Of a DNA stretch of 64,000 nucleotides, positions 46,393 to 55,341 are shown one piece after another. The DNA comes from an uncultured bacterium. GTDB taxonomy: Bacteria; Cyanobacteriota; Vampirovibrionia; Gastranaerophilales; Gastranaerophilaceae. Each line of letters opens with the position of its first letter. Position 1 is the first letter of the stretch. The notes beneath the pieces were generated by a model. The model searched no databases, was not told the DNA's origin, and saw nothing but the letters and a program-made list of their open reading frames with translations. The stretch covers positions 39,785 through 103,784 of the forward strand of contig CADCKD010000005.1 in the NCBI GenBank assembly GCA_902801985.1, read 5' to 3'. A program made the translations under genes and the position numbers.

Positions 46393-46986
46393 ATGGCGGA
46401 GAATATTTTTGCAGAAATTTATAACAAAATTTTGGGACTTTTTGGACAATCTACTCAAAAAGAAGATTCGAAAGATGTCGCAGTTAACAGATTAAGACTT
46501 GTTTTGATGCAAGATAGAACAAATCTTACTCCTGAAATTATGCAGCGTATGAGAAAAGAATTAATTGAACTTCTTTCAAAATATGTTGAACTTGATAAAG
46601 AGGCTTTGGAACTGAACTTTGAACAAGAAGGGGAACAAATGGCGTTGATGCTTTCTATCCCTGTGCTTCGTGCAAAGGATGAAGCTGAAATTGAAGCTGC
46701 ATTGCAAGAATCAGAAGAAGCACAAGAAGATGAGCAAGATTCTGACTCTGAGGATGAAAATTCTGAAGACGAAAATTCCGATGAAGAAAGTTCTGAAGAA
46801 GAAAATGCTGAAGGCGAAGAAAATCAAGATGATTCTCAGGATGAAAATAATGAACATCAAGAAGAAAATTCTGAGGAATCTCAAGAACAAAATGATAATC
46901 CTGAAGAACAAAATGAACAGGCTCCTGAATCAGAAAATGTCGAAGAACCTAAAAAAAGAGGTCGTAAAAAATCTGAGGAGCAATAA
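46393..46986 (+). CDS. minE: Topological factor MinE with a long acidic tail
   Basis: Stimulates MinD ATPase to drive pole-to-pole oscillation. Residues 1-90 form an ordinary MinE: NIFAEIYNKILGLFGQ amphipathic helix, VAVNRLRLVLMQDR (MinD contact), then the anti-MinCD domain. The other 105 residues are low-complexity Glu/Asp/Ser/Asn/Gln, ending KKRGRKKSEEQ. MinE is usually about 90 residues. The tail is in frame, with no frameshift, and has no hydrophobic segment. Confidence 0.93.
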   Translation: MAENIFAEIYNKILGLFGQSTQKEDSKDVAVNRLRLVLMQDRTNLTPEIMQRMRKELIELLSKYVELDKEALELNFEQEGEQMALMLSIPVLRAKDEAEIEAALQESEEAQEDEQDSDSEDENSEDENSDEESSEEENAEGEENQDDSQDENNEHQEENSEESQEQNDNPEEQNEQAPESENVEEPKKRGRKKSEEQ

Positions 46987-46995
46987 AAATTTAAA

Positions 46996-47037
46996 TTGAA
47001 GACATGAACTTTTTTAGGGTTTGTGTCTTCGATTTTT
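46996..47037 (+). terminator. Terminator of minCDE
   Basis: GAAGACA and TGTCTTC pair around a T-rich loop, then GATTTTT. Moderate stability. Confidence 0.6.
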
Positions 47038-47073
47038 AGAGAATAATTTTGTAATATAGCGAGAAATAAGAAG

Positions 47074-47403
47074 ATGAAAGAATTTCCGGAAGTTTTAAAT
47101 AAATTTAATTGGGGTGCATTTTTACTCAATTGGATTTGGGGTGTAATGCACAAAAAATATGTAACACTCTGGATTTTGCCTGCGGCTATAATTCCTGTGA
47201 TTGGTCCGTTTGTGGTGTCTATATGGTTTGGCATTGCAGGAAACAGATGGGCTTGGGAGTCAAAAGACTGGGCGAGTGTTGAAGAATTCAATGAAGCTCA
47301 AAAGTTTTGGGTTCGTTTGTGGCTGGTATTATTTATTGTTGGTATAATATTTGTAATAAAGATGTTTGTGTTTTTGTCTATTCTTGGTAGTATAGAAACG
47401 TAG
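47074..47403 (+). CDS. Small membrane protein
   Basis: 109 residues. FNWGAFLLNWIWGVMHKKY, a Trp-rich start seen in small DUF2628-like or ribonuclease-G-annotated membrane proteins, precedes two or three helices (LWILPAAIIPVIGPFVVSIW and LVLFIVGIIFVIKMFVF). Function unknown. It stands just before tRNA-Thr. Confidence 0.75.
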   Translation: MKEFPEVLNKFNWGAFLLNWIWGVMHKKYVTLWILPAAIIPVIGPFVVSIWFGIAGNRWAWESKDWASVEEFNEAQKFWVRLWLVLFIVGIIFVIKMFVFLSILGSIET

Positions 47404-47409
47404 TAATAA

Positions 47410-47482
47410 GCCGATATAGCTCAGTTGGTAGAGCAACTCATTCGTAATGAGTAGGTCGCGGGTTCGAATCCCACTATCGGCT
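47410..47482 (+). tRNA. tRNA-Thr (CGT)
   Basis: A 73-base cloverleaf: acceptor GCCGATA/TATCGGC, D arm AGCTCAGTTGGTAGAGC, anticodon loop TTCGTAA (anticodon CGT), T arm CGGGTTCGAATCCCA-type. CCA not encoded. Its 3' 14 bases (tcccactatcggct) recur at 47662-47675. Confidence 0.95.
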
Positions 47483-47522
47483 ATTATAAAAAAGATTCCA
47501 GTCCGGGTATCTTTTTTATAAT
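47483..47522. terminator. Inverted repeat after tRNA-Thr
   Basis: ATTATAAAAAAGAT and ATCTTTTTTATAAT are exact reverse complements around a 12-base loop; acts as terminator with its own T-run. Confidence 0.65.
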
Positions 47523-47675
47523 TTGGGGTAGTATGGATGAGAACACTGTTTGGGTTCGAGCGCAAGCGAGCAAAGGCTGAAGCCGTCGGCGAAGTAGTCA
47601 GGCTGTTCGCAGGACATATGAGCCGACGCGAAAGCCGTCTAATGCGAGCGCAGCAAGACAGTCCCACTATCGGCT
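47523..47675. repeat. Short segment ending in a duplicated tRNA 3' end
   Basis: About 150 bases, locally GC-richer (gagcgcaagcgagcaaaggc, gccgtcggcgaagtagtcag) and without a gene, that ends with an exact 14-base copy of the tRNA-Thr 3' end. This is the pattern left by an element integrating into a tRNA (attL/attR), here very short. Confidence 0.6.
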
Positions 47676-47727
47676 TTGTTTATTAAAATTTGAATTTTCT
47701 TTGTGTTAACTAAAAAGTGAGGTCTAT

Positions 47728-48111
47728 ATGAAAAGGTATATTATTTTGATTTTAACAATTTTATTAGTGCAACCTATGTCTTTTGCAGTTGGTACTAAAA
47801 GTACTATGAATAAAGTTATGAATAGTTGGAGTGGGGAGCACATTGATTTAGTTATTGCAAAATGGGGGTATCCTACAAAAGAAAATATAGTAGCTGGTCA
47901 TAAATTGTATATTTGGGATAGTGGCTCTGCGATAACGGAAAATTCTTGGGGGACGGCCTTATTAGAGCAACAGTCATGTACTAGAACATTTGAAGTAGAT
48001 GATAATAATCGAATAATAAATTGGCAATGGGCAGGCGTAAATTGCCCAGCTCTCTATTTTACAAGTAAAAAATGGGTAAATCCAAATAATAATCCATGGA
48101 AACAAAAATAA
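47728..48111 (+). CDS. Secreted protein of unknown function
   Basis: 127 residues: signal peptide (MKRYIILILTILLVQPMSFA), then a small domain with WSGEHIDLVIAKWGYP and two Cys (SCTRTF, VNCPAL). The WSG..D.V...WG.P pattern occurs in periplasmic SmpA/OmlA-like proteins, but I only see the N-terminal half of such a fold. AGTGAGG precedes the ATG. Followed by a terminator-like hairpin. Confidence 0.75.
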   Translation: MKRYIILILTILLVQPMSFAVGTKSTMNKVMNSWSGEHIDLVIAKWGYPTKENIVAGHKLYIWDSGSAITENSWGTALLEQQSCTRTFEVDDNNRIINWQWAGVNCPALYFTSKKWVNPNNNPWKQK

Positions 48112-48164
48112 TTTTAATACATAAAGCATATGTAGGGTTTAATTAATTTATTTAATTTTTAACT

Positions 48165-48204
48165 TTTGGGCATACGTATTTTAATTTATGTACGTATGCC
48201 CAAA
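48165..48204. terminator. Perfect 14-bp inverted repeat
   Basis: TTTGGGCATACGTA and TACGTATGCCCAAA are exact reverse complements around a 12-base loop, downstream of the secreted protein gene. A U-rich stretch follows in part. Confidence 0.7.
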
Positions 48205-48372
48205 GCTTTGTCTTTCTTACCATTTACCCGTCTTATTCGACTAAAAAAAATAATAATTTTTATTTGTTACTTTGCGAATTAATTATCCCTGAGTAATATG
48301 TATTGGTGTAACAAATTTTTAATAGTGGAATTATTATTAAGTTTTTGGGGTATAATAAGAAAGGAGATTAAG

Positions 48373-48915
48373 ATGGCAACAGTTGAACCTATTAGAAATT
48401 TAGACGATTTACGCAAGGTTGAAAAAATTTTAAAAAACCAAAGCAGCAGGGATTTATTACTTTTTACTATCGGTACCAATTGCGGGCTTAGGATTTCGGA
48501 TATTCTAGCGCTTGATATCAAAGATATTAAAGGAAAAAATTATATCCAAATTGTCGAAAAAAAGACTAAAAAATATAAAAAATTCCCCATAAATTCTAAA
48601 TTAAAACCTATGCTGGATGATTATGCAAAAGATAAAAATTACGACGAACCTTTATTTCAGTCGATTTATCACAATCGTTTGGAACGCTTTGCGGCTTATC
48701 ATATAATTAAAAAAGCTTGTTCCAAAGCCGGTTTAGAAGAAAGAATCGGCACTCATACTTTGCGAAAAACTTTTGGCTATCACCATTACAAAAAATACAA
48801 AGATGTTGCAATGCTGCAAAAGATTTTTAACCATTCAAGTCCTCAAATTACTCTCAGATATATCGGAATAGAACAAGATCAAATTAACGAAAGTTACGCT
48901 AACTTTATTCTATAA
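48373..48915 (+). CDS. Short tyrosine recombinase/integrase
   Basis: 180 residues from ATG 48373 (AAGGAGATTAAG before it; the frame opens 25 codons earlier). It is the catalytic domain with only a very short N-terminal part. The catalytic set is complete: Arg in CGLRISD, HxxR in HTLRKTFG, His in FNHSS and Tyr in LRYIGIE. Small integrases of this kind are found on mobile or phase-variable elements. It lies about 0.7 kb past the duplicated tRNA 3' end. Confidence 0.88.
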   Translation: MATVEPIRNLDDLRKVEKILKNQSSRDLLLFTIGTNCGLRISDILALDIKDIKGKNYIQIVEKKTKKYKKFPINSKLKPMLDDYAKDKNYDEPLFQSIYHNRLERFAAYHIIKKACSKAGLEERIGTHTLRKTFGYHHYKKYKDVAMLQKIFNHSSPQITLRYIGIEQDQINESYANFIL

Positions 48916-49251
48916 ATTAATCATTAAAAACAAGGCACACATCACATTTTATTCATATTGTGATTTCTTCTTTTTTAACTGCCAGAAACATACTAACATA
49001 AACAATTTTATAAGTTATTGTTTGTTAAATTTTGTATATAGAATTATTTTTTGCACCTATAACCCAAAAAATAAACGCGTTTTACGGCACATAACATTTT
49101 GAATAATTTGTTATGTCTTTGTGAAACTTCTCAACTCTGCCGGAAATTATGGACAAGTGGCTAATATGAAAATGATTTTGCCCAAATTATGATAAAAATT
49201 ATGCCTGAATATGGCAATATCATTTTTTCAAGAATGAAAGAGGAAGTTAGG
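48916..49251. other. Intergenic region, nothing recognised
   Basis: AT-rich, with no ORF or stable hairpin that I can support. Likely contains the promoter of the glycan operon. Confidence 0.5.
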
Positions 49252-50193
49252 ATGCAGAAGATTAGTAGTGTAGGTAATGCCGAAAGTATAAATGTATGTT
49301 TATCTTGTGATAACAATTATGCTATGTATGCGGGTGTGGTTATTACATCTATTTTGAATAATGCAAATGAGGATGATTATTTAAATATTTTTATATTAGA
49401 CGGGGGGATTAGTCCGGAGAATAAAAATAAAATTTTGTCACTAAAATCTATAAAACCGTGCGAGATAAATTTTGTTCAGATTGATGAGAGAATGTTTGAA
49501 GATTTTCGTGGAATAACAACTCACGCGTATATTTCGCTGCCTGCATATTACAGATTAAAAATGCCAAGCTTGTTACCGCAAATTAGCAGGATTATATATT
49601 TTGATTGTGATGTTATTGTAGAGCATAGTTTGAGGGAATTATTTAATACTGAAATGGGCGATTTATCGATAGCAGGGGTTTTGGATGTAAAGAAAAAAAT
49701 GCAAAAAATAAACCCGACTTATACAAATTCCGGAATTTTGGTAATGGATTTGGTAAATATGCGAAAAACAAACATGGAATCTAAATTTTTCGAATATACA
49801 AAAGAGCATTATTCCGAAATAGTTTGCGGTGATCAGGAAATTATCAATCAGGTTTGCAAGGGAAATATTAAAAACGTAGATAGCAAGTGGAATGTTCAAA
49901 TAAGCAATTTTTCAAACCGTTCTGATTATACTAAAAATCCTTATATTGTTCATTTTATAGGTAAAAATAAACCTTGGCAGTACGCATCATTCAGTTACAG
50001 AAAAGATTTGTTTTATAAATATTTGCAGATTTCTCCTTGGGCATTAAACAAAAAAGAATTATTTAAATTCAGAGTCAAAGGCGAATTTGTGGGACTTTTC
50101 AAATATATATTGCACAGACCTTTATTTATGCTAAGACCAAAATTCTGGTATGCATTTTTTAGAACATATTTGTGCTTGTGGGAGAAAAATTAG
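49252..50193 (+). CDS. Glycosyltransferase family 8
   Basis: Adds a hexose (UDP-Glc or UDP-Gal) to a surface glycan, as LPS core GT8 enzymes do. From ATG 49252, chosen for the purine-rich GAGGAAGTTAGG upstream (the frame opens 21 codons earlier), 313 residues. The VCLSCDNNYAMYAGVVITSIL start and IIYFDCDVIVE (the DxD motif) are typical. The later HFIGKNKPW is the GT8 C-terminal signature. First gene of the operon; its stop adjoins the next ATG. Confidence 0.92.
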   Translation: MQKISSVGNAESINVCLSCDNNYAMYAGVVITSILNNANEDDYLNIFILDGGISPENKNKILSLKSIKPCEINFVQIDERMFEDFRGITTHAYISLPAYYRLKMPSLLPQISRIIYFDCDVIVEHSLRELFNTEMGDLSIAGVLDVKKKMQKINPTYTNSGILVMDLVNMRKTNMESKFFEYTKEHYSEIVCGDQEIINQVCKGNIKNVDSKWNVQISNFSNRSDYTKNPYIVHFIGKNKPWQYASFSYRKDLFYKYLQISPWALNKKELFKFRVKGEFVGLFKYILHRPLFMLRPKFWYAFFRTYLCLWEKN

Positions 50194-51750
50194 ATGAAAG
50201 TTGAAAATTTCGGTCAGGAATTAAGAGGGAAAATTAATAAATATGTGAGGAAATACAACAACAAGTATGAGGTCTATTTCCGTACTATTTTTTATTGTCT
50301 TACAAGAATTTTTAAAATTCCGACTCATGTTACAGGTGATGTTAAAAAGTTACCTGAGGATGTATTGAGAATTGCTATTAGGTTAGATGGCGGTTTGGGA
50401 GATGTTCTTGTTTATAGCCTATGGGTAAAAGAATTTTCTAAAATCATTGAGAGTGATTTTTTGATTGATGTTTTTCCAAGTCGAAGTATGATGATTTCAA
50501 AAGCAGTATTTAAAGAAAATACTTTTATAAATAAAATATATAATTATAGTTATTTTGAAGATAATGTTAAAAATTATGATTTAGCAATTGGATTTAAACG
50601 TTTTCCGTTTGTTGTCTACGCTGATAATGATAAGCTGGCATATTTTTCAAAAAATTTGTTGAATTTTGTTTCAAGATATAATAAATTTCAGTCAGATAAT
50701 TCGAAATTTTTCACTAATGGTGCATCTTGTGATACTTTGATTGACTTGTATTCCGTTTGCAGGGGAGAAAAAAGAATTCAGCAGCCTGATATTGATAGAT
50801 TACTTGGTATAGATGAGAATACAAAGTTATATTTGCCGTTAAGTGCTGAGAGTTTTGATATTTTGGATAAATATGATTTAAAAAATAAGCAATATATAAC
50901 AATAACGAGAAGTGTTGAATTAACAAAATCACAAAATAATAATGTCAGATTATGGCCTATAGCTTACTATCAAGAACTTATTAAAAAGATGAAGCAAAAA
51001 TATCCTGAAGTTAAATTAGTTCAGCTTGGGGTATCAAGATGTGAGGAGTTAAGAGGAATTGATGTTAATCTTCTTGGGAAAACAACTTTGGAAGAAGTTA
51101 AAGCAATATTAAAACATTCTTTACTCCATATTGATGGTGAGTGTGGTATGGTGCATACAAAACATTTTCTGTACGGGAAATCTGCGGTATTTTTTGGACA
51201 AACTGCTATTGAGTATCTTGGTTATGAAAACAATATAAATTTAAAAAGTAACGGATGCCCTCATTGGTGTGAATGGATTGTGGATGATTGGCAGACTCAC
51301 TGTATCAGAGGATATGATGAGCCTCCTTGTATGACAGAATTAAAGCCTGATTATGTGTTTGAAAATATTGTGCCATATCTTGATTCGGTTGTAAATAAAC
51401 CTGAAAAACAAATCGAAATTCAGGAAGTCGATGATTTAAAAACTTATTTTGAAAATAATGTTCTATCAAATAAAAAAATAATTTTTTATGGCAGGGAATT
51501 TTATGATATTGCTAAAAATTTAGTTCAAAACAACAACCAAATTACAATATACGATTCAAAACTTGATAATAAAGAAATCAAGGAAGCAAAAAATCTCGGA
51601 ATACATATGGATTATGGGGATATTTATAATATTCCGGAAGATGATGATTCATGTGATTTATATATATTAAATGTTATGCCCAATAATGAATTTGCGGCTA
51701 ATGAGATAAAGAGAGTGGCTAATAAAATATTATTATCTGAGGAGAATTAG
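50194..51750 (+). CDS. GT9-like (heptosyltransferase-type) protein with extra C-terminal domain
   Basis: 518 residues. RIAIRLDGGLGDVLVYSLWV and HIDGECGMVHTKHFL are the N- and C-lobe motifs of a GT9-type fold. The catalytic region then has a Cys/Trp-rich loop (CPHWCEWIVDDWQTHC). The last 95 residues (KKIIFYGREFYDIAKNLVQ onward) resemble a Rossmann fold without a clear SAM motif. Donor probably ADP-heptose, judging from the genes downstream. Three bases before the next gene. Confidence 0.8.
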   Translation: MKVENFGQELRGKINKYVRKYNNKYEVYFRTIFYCLTRIFKIPTHVTGDVKKLPEDVLRIAIRLDGGLGDVLVYSLWVKEFSKIIESDFLIDVFPSRSMMISKAVFKENTFINKIYNYSYFEDNVKNYDLAIGFKRFPFVVYADNDKLAYFSKNLLNFVSRYNKFQSDNSKFFTNGASCDTLIDLYSVCRGEKRIQQPDIDRLLGIDENTKLYLPLSAESFDILDKYDLKNKQYITITRSVELTKSQNNNVRLWPIAYYQELIKKMKQKYPEVKLVQLGVSRCEELRGIDVNLLGKTTLEEVKAILKHSLLHIDGECGMVHTKHFLYGKSAVFFGQTAIEYLGYENNINLKSNGCPHWCEWIVDDWQTHCIRGYDEPPCMTELKPDYVFENIVPYLDSVVNKPEKQIEIQEVDDLKTYFENNVLSNKKIIFYGREFYDIAKNLVQNNNQITIYDSKLDNKEIKEAKNLGIHMDYGDIYNIPEDDDSCDLYILNVMPNNEFAANEIKRVANKILLSEEN

Positions 51751-51753
51751 GTT

Positions 51754-53841
51754 ATGGTAAAAATTCGAGAATTTTATAAAGCAGATAAATGTAAAAAGTT
51801 CTTGGGAATCCCAATTTATGAATGTGTATATGAAAATAATTACAGGGTAAAAAAACTTTTAGGTCTTCCTTACAATAAAAAACCGGCTCCTTTTATGCCA
51901 CAAAGTGAAATTGACAGAATACGGAAAGAAAATAAAAATTCAGAAAAAGAGTTATTGCTTGTTTTTACTGATTCTATAGGAGATTATATATTAATACGAA
52001 ACTTTTTTAGAGAACTAAAAAAATCCGATAGATATAAAGATTATAAGATTACGTTATTAGGGTGTCGTTCTTTTTGTTTATTTGCAGAAGAATTGGATTC
52101 TGATGTTATTGATAAATTTTTATATGTTGATTCTAGACCTGAATATTTTTCTAACCGAAAATTAAAATTAAGTTTAGAAGATTTGCATGCAAATCAAGGT
52201 ATGAAAAATTTTTATGACACAATTATTTATGCAAGTTTCAACAGTGTGACAAAACTGGAAAGCCATTCCTATTTACTTCAAAACGTTGTATCTAACGAGA
52301 GTATATTTTATAGATATAATGCGAATGATGCAATCCCATGTACTGATTTCTTAGAATTTACAAATATTTTTGTTAATTATGGCGATCGTGAGATGCATGT
52401 ATTTGACATGTATAAAGCATATTTTGAATATATTTTGGGTAGAAAACTTGATATAAAATATCCTTTTATAAGTGAGGATAAAATTGATTTCAATAACGAT
52501 TTTATAATAAATCAAACAAAAGAATATGTTGTAATAAATCCGTGTGCATATGACATTTTTAGAAAATGGGATAAGCATAATTATGCTGCACTTATTAAAT
52601 ATCTCAAAATCGAAAAAGGTCTGGACGTTATTTTAGTTTGCGGAGGAGAGTCAGAAAGATTATATTGTGAGCAAATTGTAGCAGATACCGGATTTAGTGA
52701 TATTAAAATTTTTTCTTCTCTTCCTGTAAAACAATTATTGGCGATATTAAAAATGTCAAAATTATACATAGGTCAGGATTCTGGGATATTTCATCTGGCT
52801 GCGGCACTAGATATAAGGGCTTTGTGCTTGTCTGCAGGGAATGCTTATTTTTGGTTTATGAATTACCCTAAATGGAGAAAAAATATAAAAGTTTTATTTC
52901 CAAATGGTACTGAAAAGTGGATAAAAGCTCATAAAGATGCAAATTGGGATATGGTAAATTCTGTTGACAGTTTTTATATTAATCAAATAAGTGTCAAAGA
53001 TGTTATTGAATGTGTTAATAATCTTTTAGAGATTAAAGAAATAGTTTTTGTACATAAATTTAAAACGAAAAATACTGGAGATTTGAATATATGCCCAAAA
53101 GATTATTTTTCTGAATACTTTTCAAATTTCGTTACAAAGAAGTTTGATATTGATGATTTTTATTATATGAATTTTATTCCTAATGAGAATCGTATATTTA
53201 TCGTCGGTGGGGGCGGTTTAATTAACCAGAATGACAATTGGAACAGGTGGATAACAGATTTATGCAATAATCATAAGACTATTTTGTGGGGTGTTGGAGA
53301 TAACCAGCACAATAATTGTAAGATTAATTATGAGATAAATCTAGAGAATGCTGCTCTTGCAGGATTTAGAGATATTAATACAGGTTATACGTATGTTCCT
53401 TGTGTGTCTTGTTTAAGTAAATTACTGGATAAAAGGTGTGAAATAAAAAATAATATTGTATGTGTTGTTCACTACGAACAATTGGCAGAATTCCCATATC
53501 CAACGATGTATAATAATCAAGATTTTGAAGAATTAATCTCTTTTATATCCGAAGGCGAAATTATTTTAACCAATACTTATCATGTTGCTTATTGGTCAAT
53601 GCTAATGTGCAAAAAAGTAATTTTATTTAATATATTTAGCTCAAGATTTAAAAATTTTAAATATGAGATTAAAAAATATTCGGGCAATATTGAAAAAGAT
53701 ATTAAAAATTTAAAAATTCACAATAATTATTTAAATGAATGCAGAAAAATTAATTTGGAATTTTTTGAAAAGGTGAAAGAAATTATAGAGGATTCGCAAA
53801 ATACCAAAGAGTATAAAGCGCCTGAATTTGCAGTTTATTGA
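51754..53841 (+). CDS. Fusion of GT9-like glycosyltransferase and pyruvyltransferase-like domain
   Basis: 695 residues. Residues 1-430 are GT9-like: LVFTDSIGDYILIRNFF at the start and YIGQDSGIFHLAAALDI as the C-lobe motif. Residues 430-695 look like the polysaccharide pyruvyltransferase fold (FKTKNTGDLNICPKDYF, RIFIVGGGGLINQND, KTILWGVGDNQHNN). If active it would add heptose and a pyruvate ketal, or the second domain may only bind glycan. The domain order and absence of a stop between them are clear. Confidence 0.78.
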   Translation: MVKIREFYKADKCKKFLGIPIYECVYENNYRVKKLLGLPYNKKPAPFMPQSEIDRIRKENKNSEKELLLVFTDSIGDYILIRNFFRELKKSDRYKDYKITLLGCRSFCLFAEELDSDVIDKFLYVDSRPEYFSNRKLKLSLEDLHANQGMKNFYDTIIYASFNSVTKLESHSYLLQNVVSNESIFYRYNANDAIPCTDFLEFTNIFVNYGDREMHVFDMYKAYFEYILGRKLDIKYPFISEDKIDFNNDFIINQTKEYVVINPCAYDIFRKWDKHNYAALIKYLKIEKGLDVILVCGGESERLYCEQIVADTGFSDIKIFSSLPVKQLLAILKMSKLYIGQDSGIFHLAAALDIRALCLSAGNAYFWFMNYPKWRKNIKVLFPNGTEKWIKAHKDANWDMVNSVDSFYINQISVKDVIECVNNLLEIKEIVFVHKFKTKNTGDLNICPKDYFSEYFSNFVTKKFDIDDFYYMNFIPNENRIFIVGGGGLINQNDNWNRWITDLCNNHKTILWGVGDNQHNNCKINYEINLENAALAGFRDINTGYTYVPCVSCLSKLLDKRCEIKNNIVCVVHYEQLAEFPYPTMYNNQDFEELISFISEGEIILTNTYHVAYWSMLMCKKVILFNIFSSRFKNFKYEIKKYSGNIEKDIKNLKIHNNYLNECRKINLEFFEKVKEIIEDSQNTKEYKAPEFAVY

Positions 53842-53856
53842 AGGGAGTAAAACAAA

Positions 53857-55341
53857 TTGAATAATAACTTATTAGAAAACATACCAAATATCAGAATTCT
53901 TTGCATCGGGGATATAATGCTCGACAAGTTTGTATATGGCAAGGTTAGCAGGATTTCGCCCGAGGCTCCTGTTCAGGTATTGAATTTGAAAAATACTAAA
54001 GAAATGCTCGGCGGTTGCGGAAATGTCGTTGCAAATTTAGCAACTCTCGGCTGTCAGACAGATTATATCGGTATTGTCGGAAATGATTCTGCAGGGCGTA
54101 AAATATCGAAACTTTTGAATAATGTTGGTTCTCATAGCCACTTGTTAAAGCTCGATGATTATTCAACAATTGTCAAAACAAGGTTTATTGCCGGCAACAA
54201 CCATATTTTACGTGTTGATGACGAAGAAAAATTACCTATAATAAAAACTTTAATTCCAAAGTACGAGAGAATTTTGCATAGGGCCGTAAAAAAAGCGGAT
54301 ATTGTTATTTTATCCGATTATAACAAAGGAGTTTTTACCCCCGAAACTACTCAACTTATAATCCATATCTGTCATCAATACGGTAAAAAAGTTATTGTTG
54401 ACCCCAAAGGTAAAGATTACAAAAAATATGCAGGAGCAACTTTTGTTAAGCCAAATTTGAAAGAATTTTGTGAAGCAACAGGGGTTGAACTTTCCCCTAA
54501 CGAAGAAACTTTTGATAAAAAAATCCGATTTGGGGCAAAGAAGTTATTTGAAAATTGTGGTATTGAGAATTTGCTCATAACGATGAGCGAACACGGCATT
54601 ATGCATATATCTTCAAAAGAACCTGAAATTATAAAAAAACTTCCGACAGAAGCAAAAGAAGTTTTTGATGTATCCGGTGCCGGTGATACTACAATTGCGG
54701 TATTTACATTGGCTCTTGCTCTTGGGTTCAGTACAATAGAATCAATGCGACTTGCAAATATTGCAGCAGGAATTGTTGTGGGCAAGGTTGGTACTGCGTG
54801 CGTATCATTAAGTGAACTAAAAAAAGCTGTGAACAAAGATGACAGCTCGAGTAACTTGGCACATATGAATAAGATTATATCATTAGATGAAGCTCAAGAT
54901 ATTATAAAAGATTTAAAATCTAAAAATAAGATTATTGGATTTACTAATGGATGCTTTGATATATTGCATTTGGGACATTTAAATTCTTTTGCGCAAGCAA
55001 AAAAGAATTGTGATTATTTGTTTGTAGGAATAAATTCTGATACATCTATAAAACGTTTAAAAGGTAATTCAAGACCGTTCCAAGATGAAACAACTCGCAG
55101 TAATATTGTTGCGGCTTTAAGTTATGTGGATTATGTTGTCTTATTTGACAGTGATACAGCTATGCCGTTAGTGCAAATATTGCAACCGGATGTTATCGCA
55201 AAAGAAGGTTATAAAATAGAAAATTGGCCAGAAGCTCAGTATGTTCAGAGCTATGGAGGTAAGGCTGTTACTTTGCCTCGTTTAGAGGGGTATTCAACAA
55301 CGAATTTTATAGAAAAATTAAAAGGAGAAGTTCATGCATAA
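53857..55341 (+). CDS. hldE: Bifunctional heptose 7-phosphate kinase / heptose 1-phosphate adenylyltransferase
   Basis: 494 residues. N-terminal ribokinase-like kinase (1-325, catalytic Asp in DVSGAGDTT; GGCGNVVANLA) makes heptose 1,7-bisphosphate; the C-terminal nucleotidyltransferase (about 345-494, GCFDILHLGHLN) makes ADP-heptose. Start is TTG with AAGGGAG upstream. The stop overlaps the next gene by eight bases. It works with the fused GmhA-GmhB downstream. hldD (epimerase) is not in the window. Confidence 0.95.
   Translation: MNNNLLENIPNIRILCIGDIMLDKFVYGKVSRISPEAPVQVLNLKNTKEMLGGCGNVVANLATLGCQTDYIGIVGNDSAGRKISKLLNNVGSHSHLLKLDDYSTIVKTRFIAGNNHILRVDDEEKLPIIKTLIPKYERILHRAVKKADIVILSDYNKGVFTPETTQLIIHICHQYGKKVIVDPKGKDYKKYAGATFVKPNLKEFCEATGVELSPNEETFDKKIRFGAKKLFENCGIENLLITMSEHGIMHISSKEPEIIKKLPTEAKEVFDVSGAGDTTIAVFTLALALGFSTIESMRLANIAAGIVVGKVGTACVSLSELKKAVNKDDSSSNLAHMNKIISLDEAQDIIKDLKSKNKIIGFTNGCFDILHLGHLNSFAQAKKNCDYLFVGINSDTSIKRLKGNSRPFQDETTRSNIVAALSYVDYVVLFDSDTAMPLVQILQPDVIAKEGYKIENWPEAQYVQSYGGKAVTLPRLEGYSTTNFIEKLKGEVHA

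Noticed and set aside
46670..46999. Lys/Met-rich ORF of 109 residues
   Set aside because: A frame shadow of the acidic MinE tail; composition follows from the repetitive GAA/GAT codons.
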